Shown here piece after piece: positions 57,267-64,000 of a stretch of DNA of 64,000 nucleotides (position 1 is the stretch's first letter; every line of letters begins with the position of its first letter). Source of the stretch: Methylobacterium brachythecii (GTDB taxonomy: Bacteria > Pseudomonadota > Alphaproteobacteria > Rhizobiales > Beijerinckiaceae); assembly GCF_014196345.1 (NCBI RefSeq), contig NZ_JACIDN010000002.1:186001-250000 (forward strand), written 5' to 3'. The notes below the pieces were generated by a model that was not told where the DNA came from, made no database searches, and saw nothing but the letters and a program-made list of their open reading frames with translations. A program made the translations under genes and the position numbers.

Positions 57267-58121
57267 TCAGGCCGGCAGAGCGGTGCGGGCCAGGATAGCG
57301 TGAACCAAGAGATATAGCCCGACCAGCAGCGAGACGGCGAAAAAGCCGTCGAGCCGGTCCATCACGCCGCCATGGCCGGGGATCGAGCGGCCCGAATCCT
57401 TCACGCCATAGCGGCGCTTGAGGGACGACTCGAAAAGGTCTCCGGCCTGGCTGATGACCGAGGCGGCGGCACTCGCAAGGGCGACCAGCCACAGCGGGAG
57501 CGCGGCCACGCCGGAGCCGCGCGCAACGAGCACGACGGCGACACCGGCGAGCGTGCCCGCTGCGAGTCCGCCGAGCGCGCCGGACCAGGTTTTCTTCGGG
57601 CTGACGCGCGGCATCAGCTTCGGGCCGCCGATGGTGCGGCCGGTGAAGTAGGCAATGATGTCGGTGGACCAGACCACGGCGAACATCCAGGCCGGCCCCA
57701 CGATGCCGATGCCGGGATCCTCACGCAGCAGCGCCGGCACCAGGGCGACGATGGCCCCGCCGGCATAGCCGATGACGGCGTTGAGCCGGGCGGCCGCGCC
57801 GCCTCGGGCAAGCCCCGCGAGCGCGCCGGCCGCAAGCACGGCGATCCCGAGAACGGCCCAGGCTGGCGCGTCGAGCAGGATGGCAGCGCAGGTGGCGGCG
57901 ATCGCCGCGGCGTTCACCAGAGTCAGCGCGAGGACGGGCGACGTCCGCGTGATGGTGAACCATTCGCTGGCGCCGACGACGCCGGCGGCGATCCAGATCA
58001 GCGCGAACGGCCAGCCGCCGAGCACCAGCGCCCCGAGCACGACGGTGCCGAGCACGACGGCCGAGGCGATACGCTCGAAGAACTCGCGGGTCGCGAAGGC
58101 CTGCGTCTTTCCGGACGTCAT
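57267..58121 (-). CDS. cdsA: Phosphatidate cytidylyltransferase
   Basis: A 284-residue membrane enzyme that makes CDP-diacylglycerol. It has about eight membrane helices, and the CDP-alcohol signature KRRYGVKDSGRSIPGHGGVMDRLDG near residue 240 is complete (key residues K-D, PGHGG, D-R-D). ATG at 58121 fits. It follows frr directly; the uppS gene that often sits between them is missing. Confidence 0.93.
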   Translation of the reverse strand: MTSGKTQAFATREFFERIASAVVLGTVVLGALVLGGWPFALIWIAAGVVGASEWFTITRTSPVLALTLVNAAAIAATCAAILLDAPAWAVLGIAVLAAGALAGLARGGAAARLNAVIGYAGGAIVALVPALLREDPGIGIVGPAWMFAVVWSTDIIAYFTGRTIGGPKLMPRVSPKKTWSGALGGLAAGTLAGVAVVLVARGSGVAALPLWLVALASAAASVISQAGDLFESSLKRRYGVKDSGRSIPGHGGVMDRLDGFFAVSLLVGLYLLVHAILARTALPA

Positions 58122-58178
58122 CCGGCGCGCCTCCGCGCTGAAACCTGGCGGATCACCGGGGATCCGATCATGCGGGTC

Positions 58179-58745
58179 TCAAACCTGCATGATCTCCTTC
58201 TCCTTGCTCGCCAGCACGCCGTCGATCTCGGCGATGTACTGATCCGTCGCCTTCTGGACGTCGCCGGCCTGACGCTTCTCGTCGTCCTCGGAGATCAGGC
58301 TGTCCTTGAGGAGCTTCTTGAGATGGTCGAGGCCGTCGCGGCGCACATGGCGCACGGCGACGCGGGATTCTTCCGTGTATTTGTGCGCCACCTTCACCAT
58401 CTCTTTGCGGCGCTGCTCGTTCATCTCGGGGATGCGCAGGCGGATGGTCTGGCCTTCGGTCTGCGGGTTGAGGCCGAGATCGGATTCGCGGATCGCCTTC
58501 TCGACGGCCGTGATCATCGCGCGGTCCCAGACCGAGATCGAGAGCAGGCGCGGCTCGGGCACGCTCACCGTGGCGACCTGCGCCATCGGCATCATGGCGC
58601 CGTAGGCGTCGACCTGGATCGGGTCGAGCAGGCTCGGCGTGGCGCGTCCCGTGCGCAGCGAGCCGAGATCCTTGCTCAACGAAGACACGGCGCCCTGCAT
58701 GCGGCGCTTGATGTCGGCGAGGTCGAAGTCTGGGATTGCGGCCAT
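58179..58745 (-). CDS. frr: Ribosome recycling factor
   Basis: A 188-residue factor that splits the ribosome after termination, with EF-G. The conserved blocks are [13 protein letters not shown], the long helix of domain I, and [34 protein letters not shown] in the central region, with KEKEIMQV at the end. Length is right for the family (about 185). It lies 217 bases downstream of pyrH, the usual order. Confidence 0.96.
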   Translation of the reverse strand: MAAIPDFDLADIKRRMQGAVSSLSKDLGSLRTGRATPSLLDPIQVDAYGAMMPMAQVATVSVPEPRLLSISVWDRAMITAVEKAIRESDLGLNPQTEGQTIRLRIPEMNEQRRKEMVKVAHKYTEESRVAVRHVRRDGLDHLKKLLKDSLISEDDEKRQAGDVQKATDQYIAEIDGVLASKEKEIMQV

Positions 58746-58962
58746 GGTCTCAAGTCGTCCCGTCGCGGCTCACGGCGTTCGTCAACGAGACCTGGACAGA
58801 GTCGTCGGAGAAGCGCGCCGTGAGGCAGGTTTTCGATGCGAGACCCGGCCGGCGAAGGGCCGGGCTCGATTGCGGCTTCCATGGACGAAATTGGGCAGCC
58901 TCGCAAATGGGCAACCGCCTGTCGCGCCCTGGAAACCCTTGAAAATCGACCGCGAGCCGATC

Positions 58963-59685
58963 TCAGGGCACGACGTGGGTCGAGGGCGCAGCGCCCGTCA
59001 GGATCGCCGTGACGGAGGACGGCGCATGCACCGAACCAACCACGATCGACAGCCGGCTCTCGCGGGCGAGCGCGAAGGCGGCCGTGTCCATGACCTTGAG
59101 GTCGCGGGCGATGGCCTCGTCGTGGGTGAGGCGGTCGTAGCGGGTGGCGGAAGGGTCCTTCTTCGGATCGGCCGAATAGACGCCGTCCACCTGCGTCGCC
59201 TTCAGCACCGCGTCACAGCGCAGCTCCGCCGCGCGCAGCACGGCGGCGGTGTCGGTGGTGAAGAACGGGTTGCCGGTGCCGCCGGCGAGGACCACGACCT
59301 GGCCCTTGTCGAGATGGTGCAGGGCGGGCTGACGGGCATAGGTCTCGCAGATCGTCGGCATCGAGACCGCCGACATCGTGCGGGCCGGGACGCCGGCGGC
59401 GTTCAGCGCCGTTTCGATGGCCAGCGAGTTCATGACGGTGGCCATCATGCCGAGCGAGTCGCCGGTCGCCCGGTCGATCCAGCCGGCCTGCGAGATGCGC
59501 GCGCCCCGGATCAGGTTGCCGCCGCCGACCACCACCGCGATCTCGATGCCCTCGGCAACCACTCGGCCGATATCCTCGGCGAGCGCGGCAAGTGTCTGAG
59601 GATGCAACCAATATCCATCGGGCGCCGCCAGGGCCTCCCCGGAGAGTTTCACGAGCACGCGGCGAAACGGCGTCGTCTCCGGCAT
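58963..59685 (-). CDS. pyrH: Uridylate kinase
   Basis: A 240-residue UMP kinase of the amino acid kinase family. VLVKLSGEALAAPDGY, AVVVGGGNLIRG, and GTGNPFFTTDTAAVLRAAEL are all present. ATG at 59685 follows GGGGAG. It lies between tsf and frr as in most bacteria. Confidence 0.96.
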   Translation of the reverse strand: MPETTPFRRVLVKLSGEALAAPDGYWLHPQTLAALAEDIGRVVAEGIEIAVVVGGGNLIRGARISQAGWIDRATGDSLGMMATVMNSLAIETALNAAGVPARTMSAVSMPTICETYARQPALHHLDKGQVVVLAGGTGNPFFTTDTAAVLRAAELRCDAVLKATQVDGVYSADPKKDPSATRYDRLTHDEAIARDLKVMDTAAFALARESRLSIVVGSVHAPSSVTAILTGAAPSTHVVP

Positions 59686-59788
59686 CGAAGGCTCCCCATC
59701 GGCGGGCCCGGCCGCCATCCGACTGAAATGATGTCGGGGCTTCTAGAACATGGCGGGGGACGGGGAAACCGGATTCATCGGATGGCCC

Positions 59789-59824
59789 TTCCGTCATCGC
59801 GAGCGCAGCGAAGCGATGACGGAA
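59789..59824. repeat. Small palindromic repeat (TTCCGTCATCGC arms)
   Basis: TTCCGTCATCGC and GCGATGACGGAA are perfect inverted arms around GAGCGCAGCGAA. It resembles a half of the palindromic element at 42981-43069 and sits between tsf and pyrH. Confidence 0.75.
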
Positions 59825-59840
59825 GAGGACCGGAAACGAC

Positions 59841-59866
59841 GAAGGGCGACCTCGCGGCCGCCCTTC
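59841..59866 (-). terminator. Weak terminator after tsf
   Basis: GAAGGGCG pairs with CGCCCTTC. The minus-strand T-run (GTCGTTTCC) is weak. It lies about 30 bases after the tsf stop and next to the small palindrome. Confidence 0.5.
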
Positions 59867-59895
59867 GGAGAACTGACTCGAAAAACCGAAAGGAA

Positions 59896-60822
59896 TCAGC
59901 GCGACATCGCCGCGACTTCGGCCGCGAAATCCGGGCCCTCTTCCTTCTCGATGCCCTCGCCGAGGGCGTAGCGCACGAAGGCCTTGAGCGTGACGGGCGC
60001 GCCGGCCTTGCCCTCGGCCTCCTTGAGGACCTGGGAGATGGTCTTGGAGCCATCGTGGACGAAAGGCTGCTCCAGGAGGGTGACCTCCTTGTAGTAGCTC
60101 TTCAGGCCGCTCTCGATGATCTTGGCCATGACGTGGTCCGGCTTGCCGGCGTTCTTCTCGCGCAGGATGTTCGACTCGCGCTCCAGCACCGCCGGGTCGA
60201 CGCCGGCCGCGTCGAGCGCCACCGGGTTCGTCGCGGCGACGTGCATGGCGATCTGGCGGCCGAGCGTCGAGAGGAAGTCTACGTCGCCGTTCGACTCGAG
60301 AGCCACGAGCACGCCGATCTTGCCGAGGCTGGCGCCCGGCGTGATCGGGCCGTGGACGTAGTTGGCCACCACGCCCTTGGCGACGTCGAGCTTGGCGACG
60401 CGGCGCAGGGTCATGTTCTCGCCGATGGTGGCGATGAGGCCCTGCAGCGTGTCGTTGACCGTCTCGGACGAGCCTGGGAACGTCTTGGCCTGCAGGCCTT
60501 CGAGGGTGCCGTCGGAATCGAGGGCGAGCTTGGCGGCTTCGCGGGCGAAGGCCTGGAAGCTGTCGTTGCGGGCGACGAAGTCGGTCTCGGAATTCACCTC
60601 GACGAGCGCGGCGTGATGGCCGGAGGACTCGACGGCGACGAGGCCCTCGGCGGCGACGCGGCCGGCCTTCTTGGCGGCCTTGGCGAGACCCTTCTGGCGC
60701 AGCCAGTCGACACCCGCTTCGAGATCACCGGCAACCTCGGTGAGCGCGCGCTTGCAATCCATCATGCCGGCGCCGGTCTTCTCGCGAAGCTCTTTGACGA
60801 GGGCTGCGGTGATCTCGGCCAT
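59896..60822 (-). CDS. tsf: Elongation factor Ts
   Basis: A 308-residue nucleotide exchange factor for EF-Tu. The N-terminal UBA-like domain ([20 protein letters not shown]), the [11 protein letters not shown] core, and the conserved C-terminal helices are present. It follows rpsB after 145 bases. Confidence 0.96.
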   Translation of the reverse strand: MAEITAALVKELREKTGAGMMDCKRALTEVAGDLEAGVDWLRQKGLAKAAKKAGRVAAEGLVAVESSGHHAALVEVNSETDFVARNDSFQAFAREAAKLALDSDGTLEGLQAKTFPGSSETVNDTLQGLIATIGENMTLRRVAKLDVAKGVVANYVHGPITPGASLGKIGVLVALESNGDVDFLSTLGRQIAMHVAATNPVALDAAGVDPAVLERESNILREKNAGKPDHVMAKIIESGLKSYYKEVTLLEQPFVHDGSKTISQVLKEAEGKAGAPVTLKAFVRYALGEGIEKEEGPDFAAEVAAMSR

Positions 60823-60884
60823 GTGAATCTCTTTCAGCGAAGGGGTGGCGCAAACGGGGTTGCGGACGGGTCTTTGAAGTGAGT

Positions 60885-60914
60885 GAGCCCGGCGCTTGGG
60901 TTAAGCGCCGGGCT
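60885..60914. terminator. Hairpin between rpsB and tsf
   Basis: AGCCCGGCGCTT pairs with AAGCGCCGGGCT around a six-base loop, in the 145-base rpsB-tsf spacer. A T-run is present only on the plus strand, so in the direction of the genes it may be an attenuator or processing site rather than a strong terminator. Confidence 0.5.
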
Positions 60915-60967
60915 TTGCAGTGAAATGACGCAAGTCGGACCGGGCCGGAGCCCCATCCAGGCGGACC

Positions 60968-62035
60968 TTACACAGCGGCGGCGTCGAGGAAGCCGCGCGA
61001 CTGGGCGATCCAGCCATCGCGATCGATACGGCCGTTGAGCTTCAGCTCGGCGTCGAGCTTGGTCACGTCCTCCGGCTGCATCGCGGCGACCTGCCAGTAG
61101 TGCCAGACGCCCGCATCGTTGAGCTTCTGCACGATCTGCGGGCCGATGCCGGTGAGCTTCATCAGGTCGTCCGGCGCGCCGCGCGGGGCGGGAAGCAGCT
61201 CGAAATGCTCGGTCGAATCGGCCAGCGCGGCAACCTCGGCCTGCGTGATGGCATCGGACTCGATCGAAGCCGGCGCATGGCTCTCCTCGACGGGCAGCTC
61301 CTCGGGGGCCGGCTGCTCGGAGGCGCCGACGTCCACGCCCGACGAGCCCTGGCCACGACCGATGCCCTCGATCGCCGCACGGGCGATCAGGTCGCAGTAG
61401 AGCGCGATCGCGCGGCCAGCATCGTCGTTGGCCGGAACGATGTGGGTGATGCCGTCGGGGTTGCAGTTCGTGTCGACGATGGCGGCGACCGGGATGCCGA
61501 GGCGGTTCGCCTCCTTGATCGCCAGTTGCTCCTTGTTGGTGTCGATCACGAAGATCAGGTCGGGCACGCCGCCCATGTCCTTGATGCCGCCGAGCGCCTT
61601 CTCGAGCTTGTCCTTCTCACGCGTCAGCATGAGGCGCTCCTTCTTGGTGAGGCCCGTGGCCCCACCTTCGAGCGTCTCGTCGACCTTGCGCAGACGCGAG
61701 ATCGAGCCGGAGATGGTCTTCCAGTTGGTCAGCATGCCGCCGAGCCAGCGGGAATTGACGTAGTACTGGGCGGAGCGCTTGGCGCTCTCGGCGATCGCCT
61801 CGGCAGCCTGGCGCTTGGTGCCGACGAACAGCACGCGGCCACCCTTGGCAACCGTGTCGCTCACGGCCTGCAGCGCGGCGTGGAGCGCCGGCACGGTCTG
61901 AGCGAGATCAATGATGTGGATGTTGTTGCGCGTGCCGAAGATGTACGGCTGCATCTTCGGGTTCCAGCGGTGCGACTGGTGACCGAAATGGGCGCCCGCT
62001 TCGAGGAGCTGACGCATAGTGAAATCGACGGCCAT
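60968..62035 (-). CDS. rpsB: Ribosomal protein S2 with C-terminal extension
   Basis: 355 residues, about 100 more than E. coli S2. Residues 1-230 are standard S2 ([51 protein letters not shown]). After an acidic linker (about 245-290) comes a domain of about 60 residues with [23 protein letters not shown], a helix-hairpin-helix-like fold also seen at the end of ribosomal protein L21 in rhizobia. The extension is known in Rhizobiales; its role is not. Confidence 0.95.
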   Translation of the reverse strand: MAVDFTMRQLLEAGAHFGHQSHRWNPKMQPYIFGTRNNIHIIDLAQTVPALHAALQAVSDTVAKGGRVLFVGTKRQAAEAIAESAKRSAQYYVNSRWLGGMLTNWKTISGSISRLRKVDETLEGGATGLTKKERLMLTREKDKLEKALGGIKDMGGVPDLIFVIDTNKEQLAIKEANRLGIPVAAIVDTNCNPDGITHIVPANDDAGRAIALYCDLIARAAIEGIGRGQGSSGVDVGASEQPAPEELPVEESHAPASIESDAITQAEVAALADSTEHFELLPAPRGAPDDLMKLTGIGPQIVQKLNDAGVWHYWQVAAMQPEDVTKLDAELKLNGRIDRDGWIAQSRGFLDAAAV

Positions 62036-62213
62036 GATCCGTGTTCTCTCCGGTTATTTCCGCCGCGGGGGATGTAGCCGACTGAATGCCGGCCACCGGA
62101 AAGGCCTCATTCAGGCATGAGGCCGCCTCCGCGTGTGGGATGGGCGGTGCCGTTAGCAGAATGGGGGATGGGGAGCAAGCGCTGCGGCCGATCGTCTGGC
62201 CGCGACGGCGGTG

Positions 62214-62840
62214 TCACTCCTCCAGAAGGACGAAAACCTCGGCGCGATCCTCACGCCCGATGAATCCGAGAAGCGCCGCCGCAGCCGCGCTGCGTGCCCG
62301 GCGACCCAACATTTCGTCGTCGAGTTCTCCGGCGGTCCAGAAGGACAGCACGCCGCGAAACGCAAAGGCGAGCTGATCCGGTAGCACCGACAACGCCCGG
62401 ATGCGCGTCGCGGAGGCGAGACCCTTCCCATCCGCGAGCGCTTCGGCCCAAAGGCCGCTGGAGCGCGCCAGGACATCGCCGGGAGCGTCGCTCGGGGCGC
62501 CGAGCGCGCCCATGACGGCGCGGTTCACGCCCGGCGCCTCCAACATTACCGCCACGGCGATCTCGACGGCGGCCAACACGCGCGAGACGGCTCTCGCGGG
62601 CAACGCAGCCTGCGCAAGTCGTTCGCGCATCGATGCGATCCGGCGCGCCGACAGCGCCTGCATGATCCCCGCTTTGCTGCCGAACTGATTGAAGGGCGTC
62701 GCGAAGCTGACGCCTGCCTCATCGGCCAGCTCGCGCATCGAGAAGGCGGCACCGTCCTGGGTCAGCAGGCGCTCGGCCGCATCGAGAACGCGCTCGCGCA
62801 TTGGCACCGTCGATGACGGGCGGGGCTTGTCGGAGGACAT
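62214..62840 (-). CDS. TetR-family transcriptional regulator
   Basis: A 208-residue repressor. The N-terminal HTH is clear: AERLLTQDGAAFSMRELADEAGVSFATPFNQFGSKAGIMQAL (about 22-63). The C-terminal ligand domain is not assignable. It is divergent from the SDR gene at 62891 with only 50 bases between, and a 14-base palindrome (62848-62861) lies there. It probably controls itself and the SDR gene. Confidence 0.9.
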   Translation of the reverse strand: MSSDKPRPSSTVPMRERVLDAAERLLTQDGAAFSMRELADEAGVSFATPFNQFGSKAGIMQALSARRIASMRERLAQAALPARAVSRVLAAVEIAVAVMLEAPGVNRAVMGALGAPSDAPGDVLARSSGLWAEALADGKGLASATRIRALSVLPDQLAFAFRGVLSFWTAGELDDEMLGRRARSAAAAALLGFIGREDRAEVFVLLEE

Positions 62841-62847
62841 TCTGATT

Positions 62848-62861
62848 TATATCATGATATA
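62848..62861. promoter_or_regulatory. Palindromic operator candidate between TetR and SDR genes
   Basis: TATATCATGATATA is a perfect 14-base palindrome, 7 bases from the TetR gene start and 29 from the SDR start. It fits the operator of the adjacent repressor. Confidence 0.6.
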
Positions 62862-62890
62862 GAAGTGGCACAAACGATCGGTGAGCGCGT

Positions 62891-63724
62891 ATGACGCATT
62901 CCAAGACCTTCCTCATCACAGGTGTCGCGTCGGGCCTCGGCCGCGCCTTCGCGACCGAAGCCCTGGCGGACGGCCATCGCGTCGTCGGTACGGTGCGCCG
63001 CCCGGAGGATGCCGAGACGTTCGGCTCTTCGGAGCGAGCTCATCCACTGCTTCTCGACGTCACCGATTACGCCGCGATCCCGGACGCCGTCGCGCGGGTC
63101 GAGGCCGAGGTCGGCCCGATCGACGTCCTGGTCAACAATGCCGGCTACGGCCACGAGGGCGTGCTCGAAGAGTCGTCGATGGACGATCTCCAACGGCAAT
63201 TCGCTGCAAACGTCTTTGGCGCGGTCGCGATGATCAAGGCCGTGCTTCCCGGCATGCGCGAGCGCCGTCGTGGCCACATCGTGAACGTGACCTCGATGGG
63301 CGGCTTCATCACGATGCCGGGCATCAGCTTCTATTGCGGCAGCAAGTTTGCCCTCGAAGGCATCTCGGAGGCCCTCGGCAAGGAAGTCGCGCCGTTCGGG
63401 ATCCACGTCACCGCGCTGGCACCGGGCCAGTTCCGCACGGACTGGGCCGGCCGCTCGATGGACCGGACCCCGCGCAGTATCCCCGATTACGACGCCACCA
63501 TGGATCCCATCCGCGCCGCGCGCAGCACCAAGAGCGGCCAGCAGCCCGGCGATCCGCGCAAGGCGGCCCGGGCACTCCTCCAACTGGTCGCAGCGGAGCG
63601 GCCGCCGACGCGCCTGTTCCTGGGTGAGGACGCGCTCGGCCTCGTCGAAAACAAGCTCGTTCAGATGGGGGACGAGATCGCGGCGTGGCGCACGCTGACA
63701 TGCTCGACGAACTTCGCCGCATGA
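62891..63724 (+). CDS. SDR-family oxidoreductase (atypical cofactor motif)
   Basis: A 277-residue short-chain dehydrogenase. The cofactor motif is TGVASGLGRAF (TGxxxGxG), then NNAGYGHEGVLEE near 85. VTSMGGFITMPGISFYCGSK carries the catalytic Ser and the YxxxK pair. It resembles SDRs with a VNNAGYG motif (oxidoreductases on ketones). ATG at 62891; it is controlled in all likelihood by the divergent TetR gene. Confidence 0.88.
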   Translation: MTHSKTFLITGVASGLGRAFATEALADGHRVVGTVRRPEDAETFGSSERAHPLLLDVTDYAAIPDAVARVEAEVGPIDVLVNNAGYGHEGVLEESSMDDLQRQFAANVFGAVAMIKAVLPGMRERRRGHIVNVTSMGGFITMPGISFYCGSKFALEGISEALGKEVAPFGIHVTALAPGQFRTDWAGRSMDRTPRSIPDYDATMDPIRAARSTKSGQQPGDPRKAARALLQLVAAERPPTRLFLGEDALGLVENKLVQMGDEIAAWRTLTCSTNFAA

Positions 63725-63766
63725 CACGGTGAGGTGGCTCGGCGGACCTGCGGCCGTTGGCGCCCC

Positions 63767-64000
63767 TTAGGCGACCCCGGCCTGCAGCAGGTCGTGGACG
63801 TGCAGGATGCCGACCGGACGACCGTCCTCGGTCACGAACACGGCCGTGATGCGCTTGCGGTTCATCAGGCCGAGTGCCGTGCTCGCCAGGAGTTCTCTCT
63901 CCACGACGATCGGATCGGCGGTCATGATCGTGCGGACCGGCGTGTCGAGCAGCGCCGGACCCATGTGGCGGCGCATGTCGCCGTCGGTGACGATGCCCAC
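63767..64000 (-). CDS. KdsD/KpsF-type arabinose-5-phosphate isomerase, C-terminal part (truncated by window edge)
   Basis: Only the last 77 codons are in the window; the frame is open across the edge. The visible part is a pair of CBS motifs: GIVTDGDMRRHM, then DPIVVERELLASTALGLM and VTEDGRPVGILHVHDLLQAG at the end. The final HVHDLLQAGVA is characteristic of KpsF/GutQ/KdsD sugar isomerases, which start Kdo synthesis for lipopolysaccharide. The SIS catalytic domain lies outside the window. Assignment is from the tail only. Confidence 0.8.
   Translation of the reverse strand: MGIVTDGDMRRHMGPALLDTPVRTIMTADPIVVERELLASTALGLMNRKRITAVFVTEDGRPVGILHVHDLLQAGVA

Overview
High-GC alphaproteobacterial chromosome, most likely a Methylobacterium or Methylorubrum strain. 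The pointers are the pqqA genes, PQQ-type sugar dehydrogenase, an acvB-mprF pair, a petP/petR-like MarR/OmpR pair, an rpsB gene with the long Rhizobiales tail, and GC-rich coding throughout. No phage, insertion sequence, rRNA or CRISPR array was seen. One gene (31247-32080) is strikingly AT-rich and looks acquired.

Layout. 1-480: two tandem identical pqqA genes with a promoter-like sequence and a terminator, but no pqqBCDE. 555-10011: a set of regulators and transporters (LdtR-like MarR, ArsB-like pump, two MFS carriers, TerB-like protein, ArsR-type regulator), release factor 3 and an SDR enzyme. 10111-10185: tRNA-Gln. 10563-18126: a tightly coupled six-gene operon with a carrier protein, an acyl-CoA dehydrogenase-like flavoprotein, an amino acid:[carrier protein] ligase, a DUF1839 protein, a GH2-like protein and a double alpha/beta hydrolase. 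This is the most interesting locus, an apparently uncharacterised aminoacyl-thioester pathway. 18384-25008: thrB, ispH, a Kef-type antiporter, a MATE exporter and a DUF937 protein. 25077-29555: Flp-like pilin, DUF3072, ilvE, and a MarR/OmpR/histidine kinase operon. 29751-31015: a fructosamine kinase plus low-molecular-weight phosphatase pair (probable deglycation). 31247-36617: FkbM methyltransferase, secreted lipase with a GCG_CRPN repeat protein, small secreted and membrane proteins, and a lipoprotein PQQ-type dehydrogenase.

36786-40822: acvB-mprF, for making and removing lysyl-phosphatidylglycerol. 41341-44243: small proteins, an aminotransferase, palindromic intergenic repeats and near-identical terminators. 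44525-50428: PBP1A, PilZ, pyrophosphatase, GNAT, a tyrosine-phosphatase-like protein and a WcbI-like protein. 50512-62035 (all minus strand): rpsB-tsf-pyrH-frr-cdsA-dxr-rseP-bamA-lpxD, the classical envelope and translation cluster, but without uppS between frr and cdsA and without fabZ/lpxA after lpxD. 62214-64000: divergent TetR/SDR genes with a palindromic operator candidate, and the truncated C-terminus of a KdsD/KpsF-type isomerase.

All calls come from reading the translated sequence and recalled family knowledge; no database search was run.
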